Shown: positions 28,996 through 32,589 of the stretch, piece after piece | Layout: the number at the start of each line of letters is the position of its first letter | How positions within the stretch are numbered: the first letter of the stretch is position 1 | NCBI GenBank assembly: GCA_947461225.1 | Contig: CANHJV010000028.1 | Coordinates: forward strand, 1 to 32,589 | Source of the DNA: Gemmatimonadota bacterium | Lineage (GTDB): Bacteria; Gemmatimonadota; Gemmatimonadetes; Gemmatimonadales; Gemmatimonadaceae | Direction of reading: 5' to 3' | Length of the DNA stretch: 32,589 bases | The notes under the pieces: model-generated | Database searches by the model: none | What the model was told of the DNA's origin: nothing | Seen by the model: only the letters and a program-made list of their open reading frames with translations | Made by a program: the position numbers and the translations under genes

Positions 28996-29024
28996 AAGCT
29001 ATCGGGAGAGCGCGTTGCCAACAA
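28996..29024 (-). promoter_or_regulatory. Promoter of the TPR-parA operon
   Basis: On the minus strand TTGTTG (29024-29019) and TAGCTT (29001-28996) are separated by 17 nt. Transcription would start near 28989, leaving a leader of about 46 nt that is very rich in pyrimidines and lacks a Shine-Dalgarno. The -35 overlaps the palindromic repeats at 29014-29040. Confidence 0.5.
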
Positions 29025-29040
29025 GTTGTCAACACGTTGC
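29014..29040. promoter_or_regulatory. Tandem palindromic operator candidate
   Basis: Two 10-bp near-palindromes, CAACAAGTTG (29019-29028) and CAACACGTTG (29030-29039), are separated by one base, preceded by GTTGC. They repeat every 11 bp, one helical turn, and cover the -35 of the TPR-parA promoter. This is what a dimeric regulator bound to one face of DNA would need. The regulator is not identified. The repeats are seen; the role is inferred. Confidence 0.45.
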
Positions 29041-29131
29041 CGCGCGTGTCGCCAGGGGGAATTCGCGTGGCCGCGTGGCCCCCGAACGGCTACGCGGTGT
29101 ACACTGCGGGATCCCTTACCGGAGCGCCACG

Positions 29132-29665
29132 ATGACCGCACCACAGCCGTATGCCCCCGACCCGTCCAAGGGCGTCATGATCGTGGATTGGCCGCTCTTC
29201 GGGGAGCTGTCGCGCGCGTTGGCCGTGCGGGTGGCGCGCGAGTGGACCCCGGAGCTCGTCATCGGCATCGCGACAGCGGGTGTCGTGCCGGGCGCGGCGG
29301 TGGCGGCGATTCTCGACCTGCCGTTCCACTCGATTCTGGTCTCCCGTCGCTATAACGCCTCGGCGGTTCGCGAAACGCCCGCAGTCTTCGGGGCGGCGCC
29401 GCTCGAGGTGCGCGGCAAGCGGGTGCTCGTCGTCGACGAGACCTGCGACTCCGGCCAGACCATGCGCCTGGCCGTTGGCGCGGTGGGAAATGGCGGCGCC
29501 CAGGAAGTGCGCACGGCCGTCAGCTTCAAGACGGGCAGCTTTGCCCCGGACTACTTCGCGTTGGCAACCCAGAGCATGATCGTGCTGCCGTGGGATCGCG
29601 AAATCCTGATCGACGGCGAGCTCCGGCCTAACCCGAAGTACGCCGGACTCCTCCCCGAGGTCTGA
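29132..29665 (+). CDS. Purine-type phosphoribosyltransferase
   Basis: This is a predicted PRPP-dependent transferase of 177 residues, of the Gpt/hypoxanthine group that salvages purine bases to nucleotides. The PRPP-binding loop is VLVVDETCDSGQTM, a variant of the usual VDDxxxTG motif. An earlier VIGIATAGVVPGA strand-loop binds pyrophosphate, and WDREILIDG lies near the C-terminus. ATG 29132 is chosen because GGAG lies about 8 nt upstream and the longer ORF-track form reads through the parA operator. Base preference cannot be decided: xanthine, hypoxanthine or guanine are all possible. It converges on the V4R gene across a long hairpin. Confidence 0.82.
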   Translation: MTAPQPYAPDPSKGVMIVDWPLFGELSRALAVRVAREWTPELVIGIATAGVVPGAAVAAILDLPFHSILVSRRYNASAVRETPAVFGAAPLEVRGKRVLVVDETCDSGQTMRLAVGAVGNGGAQEVRTAVSFKTGSFAPDYFALATQSMIVLPWDREILIDGELRPNPKYAGLLPEV

Positions 29666-29718
29666 GCGACCAGCGCCCAGCAGGCCCGCGTTTAGGCCAG
29701 CGTCTGGGCGCTGGTCGC
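29666..29718. terminator. Long bidirectional hairpin between convergent genes
   Basis: GCGACCAGCGCCCAG (29666-29680) and CTGGGCGCTGGTCGC (29704-29718) form a perfect 15-bp stem with a 23-nt loop. The right arm codes for the last residues of the V4R protein, whose TAA is in the loop. It probably slows or ends transcription from both sides, though neither side has a T tract. Confidence 0.55.
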
Positions 29719-30249
29719 CGCCCGCTCGTAGGGAATGCCGCGTTCCATCGCTTCCCACACGTAATTGAGCACGTCGACCGAGCCAAGCAGGAAGCGACAC
29801 TGCCCCTCGGCGGCCGATTCCGGGGTCACTTCGAGCACCGACAGCGGGGCATCGGCCAACCGCCCGAAGAAACCCGCGAAGAGCCCCGTGGAAACCGGGC
29901 AGCCGCTCGCCTCGGCCGCCGCTTCCCCCCAGTTGTTCGCGTCGAGCACCATCACCGCCTCGCTCAGCGATGACAGCTGGACCAACCCCCAGCCGATCTC
30001 GAAGAAGTACTCCCGAAGGAGGATCGGGAATCGACTGTCCAGGAGGTCGTCGGGGCCATGTTCGCTGCGATCCGCCAACCACGCTGAGAAGTGGTCGAAC
30101 AGCGCCTGCCCCGCCGCGTAGCCCGCGTCACGGACGGCGTCGATCAGGACCGCTGGATGCGCCTGCTGCGCAGACCGGCGAAGCCCGTCGAAGAATTCGA
30201 CCGGCACCGTGACGGTGCGGGTGGTCAGGAATGGAAGCGAAGTACTCAT
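29692..30249 (-). CDS. V4R-domain protein
   Basis: This is a predicted small-molecule-binding protein of 185 residues. The C-terminal part carries the V4R (4-vinyl-reductase) pattern, a conserved cysteine/glycine stretch GCPVSTGLFAGFFGRL and LSVLEVTPESAAEGQCRFLLG. V4R domains occur in BchJ of bacteriochlorophyll synthesis and in sensors of hydrocarbons. The N-terminal ~100 residues are helical, without DNA-binding or catalytic motifs. ATG 30249 is preferred to the ORF-track start 11 codons earlier. It lies 73 nt downstream of ligA on the same strand. No pigment gene is nearby, so a role in photosynthesis is not supported. The ligand is unknown. Confidence 0.65.
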   Translation of the reverse strand: MSTSLPFLTTRTVTVPVEFFDGLRRSAQQAHPAVLIDAVRDAGYAAGQALFDHFSAWLADRSEHGPDDLLDSRFPILLREYFFEIGWGLVQLSSLSEAVMVLDANNWGEAAAEASGCPVSTGLFAGFFGRLADAPLSVLEVTPESAAEGQCRFLLGSVDVLNYVWEAMERGIPYERAATSAQTLA

Positions 30250-30322
30250 GATCCGGTGACGCTCGCGCACGGAAGGGGTCACGTCAAGCGGTAACGGCGT
30301 GATAAACGGTGCCGGGAGTGTG

Positions 30323-32362
<2,040 letters not shown>

Positions 32363-32448
32363 CTAGGTGCGCGGTGCGGCATCCATCGCCGTCCGGGCAT
32401 CGGTCGAACACCACGGAGTTATTCACGCGCCTTGGCGCGGGAGGTCGC

Positions 32449-32589
32449 ATGTTCAACAGCGTCACGCGGGATCGCGGCGATCGCATGGATGGCCGTTCAC
32501 TCGGGCTTGGGCTGCTCATCGGGGCCGCGATTGGTGCCGGGGCCGCTCTGCTGATGGCACCGGCCAGCGGCGAACAGACCCGTCGCCAG
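32449..32589 (+). CDS. YtxH-like small membrane protein, cut by the window end
   Basis: The first 47 codons of a gene not in the ORF track are present. It begins with ATG 32449 after a strong GGGAGG Shine-Dalgarno. The sequence MFNSVTRDRGDRMDGRS is followed by a Gly/Ala-rich membrane helix LGLGLLIGAAIGAGAALLMAP and SGEQTRR. A glycine-zipper helix followed by AP and a basic stretch is the pattern of YtxH-domain proteins, which are linked to stress in Bacillus but whose biochemical role is unknown. A 6-bp inverted repeat (CGCGCC-TT-GGCGCG, 32427-32440) directly precedes the Shine-Dalgarno. The 3' end lies outside the window. Confidence 0.75.
   Translation, partial: MFNSVTRDRGDRMDGRSLGLGLLIGAAIGAGAALLMAPASGEQTRRQ

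Noticed and set aside
28838-29131. N-terminal extension of the phosphoribosyltransferase
   Set aside because: It crosses the TPR gene start, the parA promoter and the palindromes, and adds no domain; ATG 29132 has a Shine-Dalgarno.
29692-30249. V4R protein as evidence for a photosynthesis gene cluster
   Set aside because: No bacteriochlorophyll or reaction-centre gene is present, and V4R domains are also found in non-photosynthetic sensors.

Overview
The window is GC-rich, densely packed, free-living bacterial chromosome with no rRNA, tRNA, insertion sequence, prophage or CRISPR. The mix of genes suggests Gemmatimonadota (Gemmatimonas-like). The pointers are a pseudo-DEAD-box protein with a DbpA-type tail, many exported proteins of unknown family, a eukaryote-like pterin synthase and -10 boxes of the form TANNTT. 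The phylum call is inference; no marker gene here proves it.

Layout. 1-1150 (minus): coaE then gcvH, with a hairpin terminator after gcvH. 1224-5347: an AraC-type regulator with a receiver-like N-terminus, divergent from a large soluble hybrid histidine kinase with about five PAS domains. 5365-7814 (minus): a degenerate DEAD-box protein coupled to thymidine kinase. 8026-9535 (plus): a class I aminotransferase and a stand-alone Lrp/AsnC effector domain. 9574-10557 (minus): a putative lipoprotein. 10673-19419 (plus): NurA-like nuclease, HerA-like ATPase, an exported protein of unknown function, SbcD (Mre11), SbcC (Rad50) and a GNAT acetyltransferase, mostly with overlapping ends. 19432-19617 (minus): a small two-helix membrane protein. 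19617-19890: a promoter, a structured 6S-like RNA candidate and a very strong terminator. 19987-21759 (plus): 6-pyruvoyltetrahydropterin synthase, GTP cyclohydrolase I and a sepiapterin-reductase-like SDR, which together look like a tetrahydrobiopterin operon. 21844-24830 (plus): an exported S9 peptidase and a small zinc-ribbon/methyltransferase-like protein. 24834-26714 (minus): long-chain acyl-CoA ligase. 26829-28943 (minus): TPR protein, orphan ParA and an exported beta-domain protein. 29132-29665 (plus): phosphoribosyltransferase. 29692-32347 (minus): V4R-domain protein and NAD-dependent DNA ligase. 32449-end (plus): the start of a YtxH-like protein.

The most notable system is the DNA-end-processing cluster. 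It has the four-part make-up of the archaeal HerA-NurA-Mre11-Rad50 operon, with a non-canonical P-loop in HerA and an exported protein in the middle. Other highlights are the complete three-step BH4 gene set, the uncharacterised structured RNA before it, a helicase-like protein that has lost its ATPase motifs, and -10 boxes only 5-7 nt before the start codons of nurA, sbcD, ligA and coaE, suggesting leaderless mRNAs. All coordinates, motifs and folds were read by eye; no database search was run.
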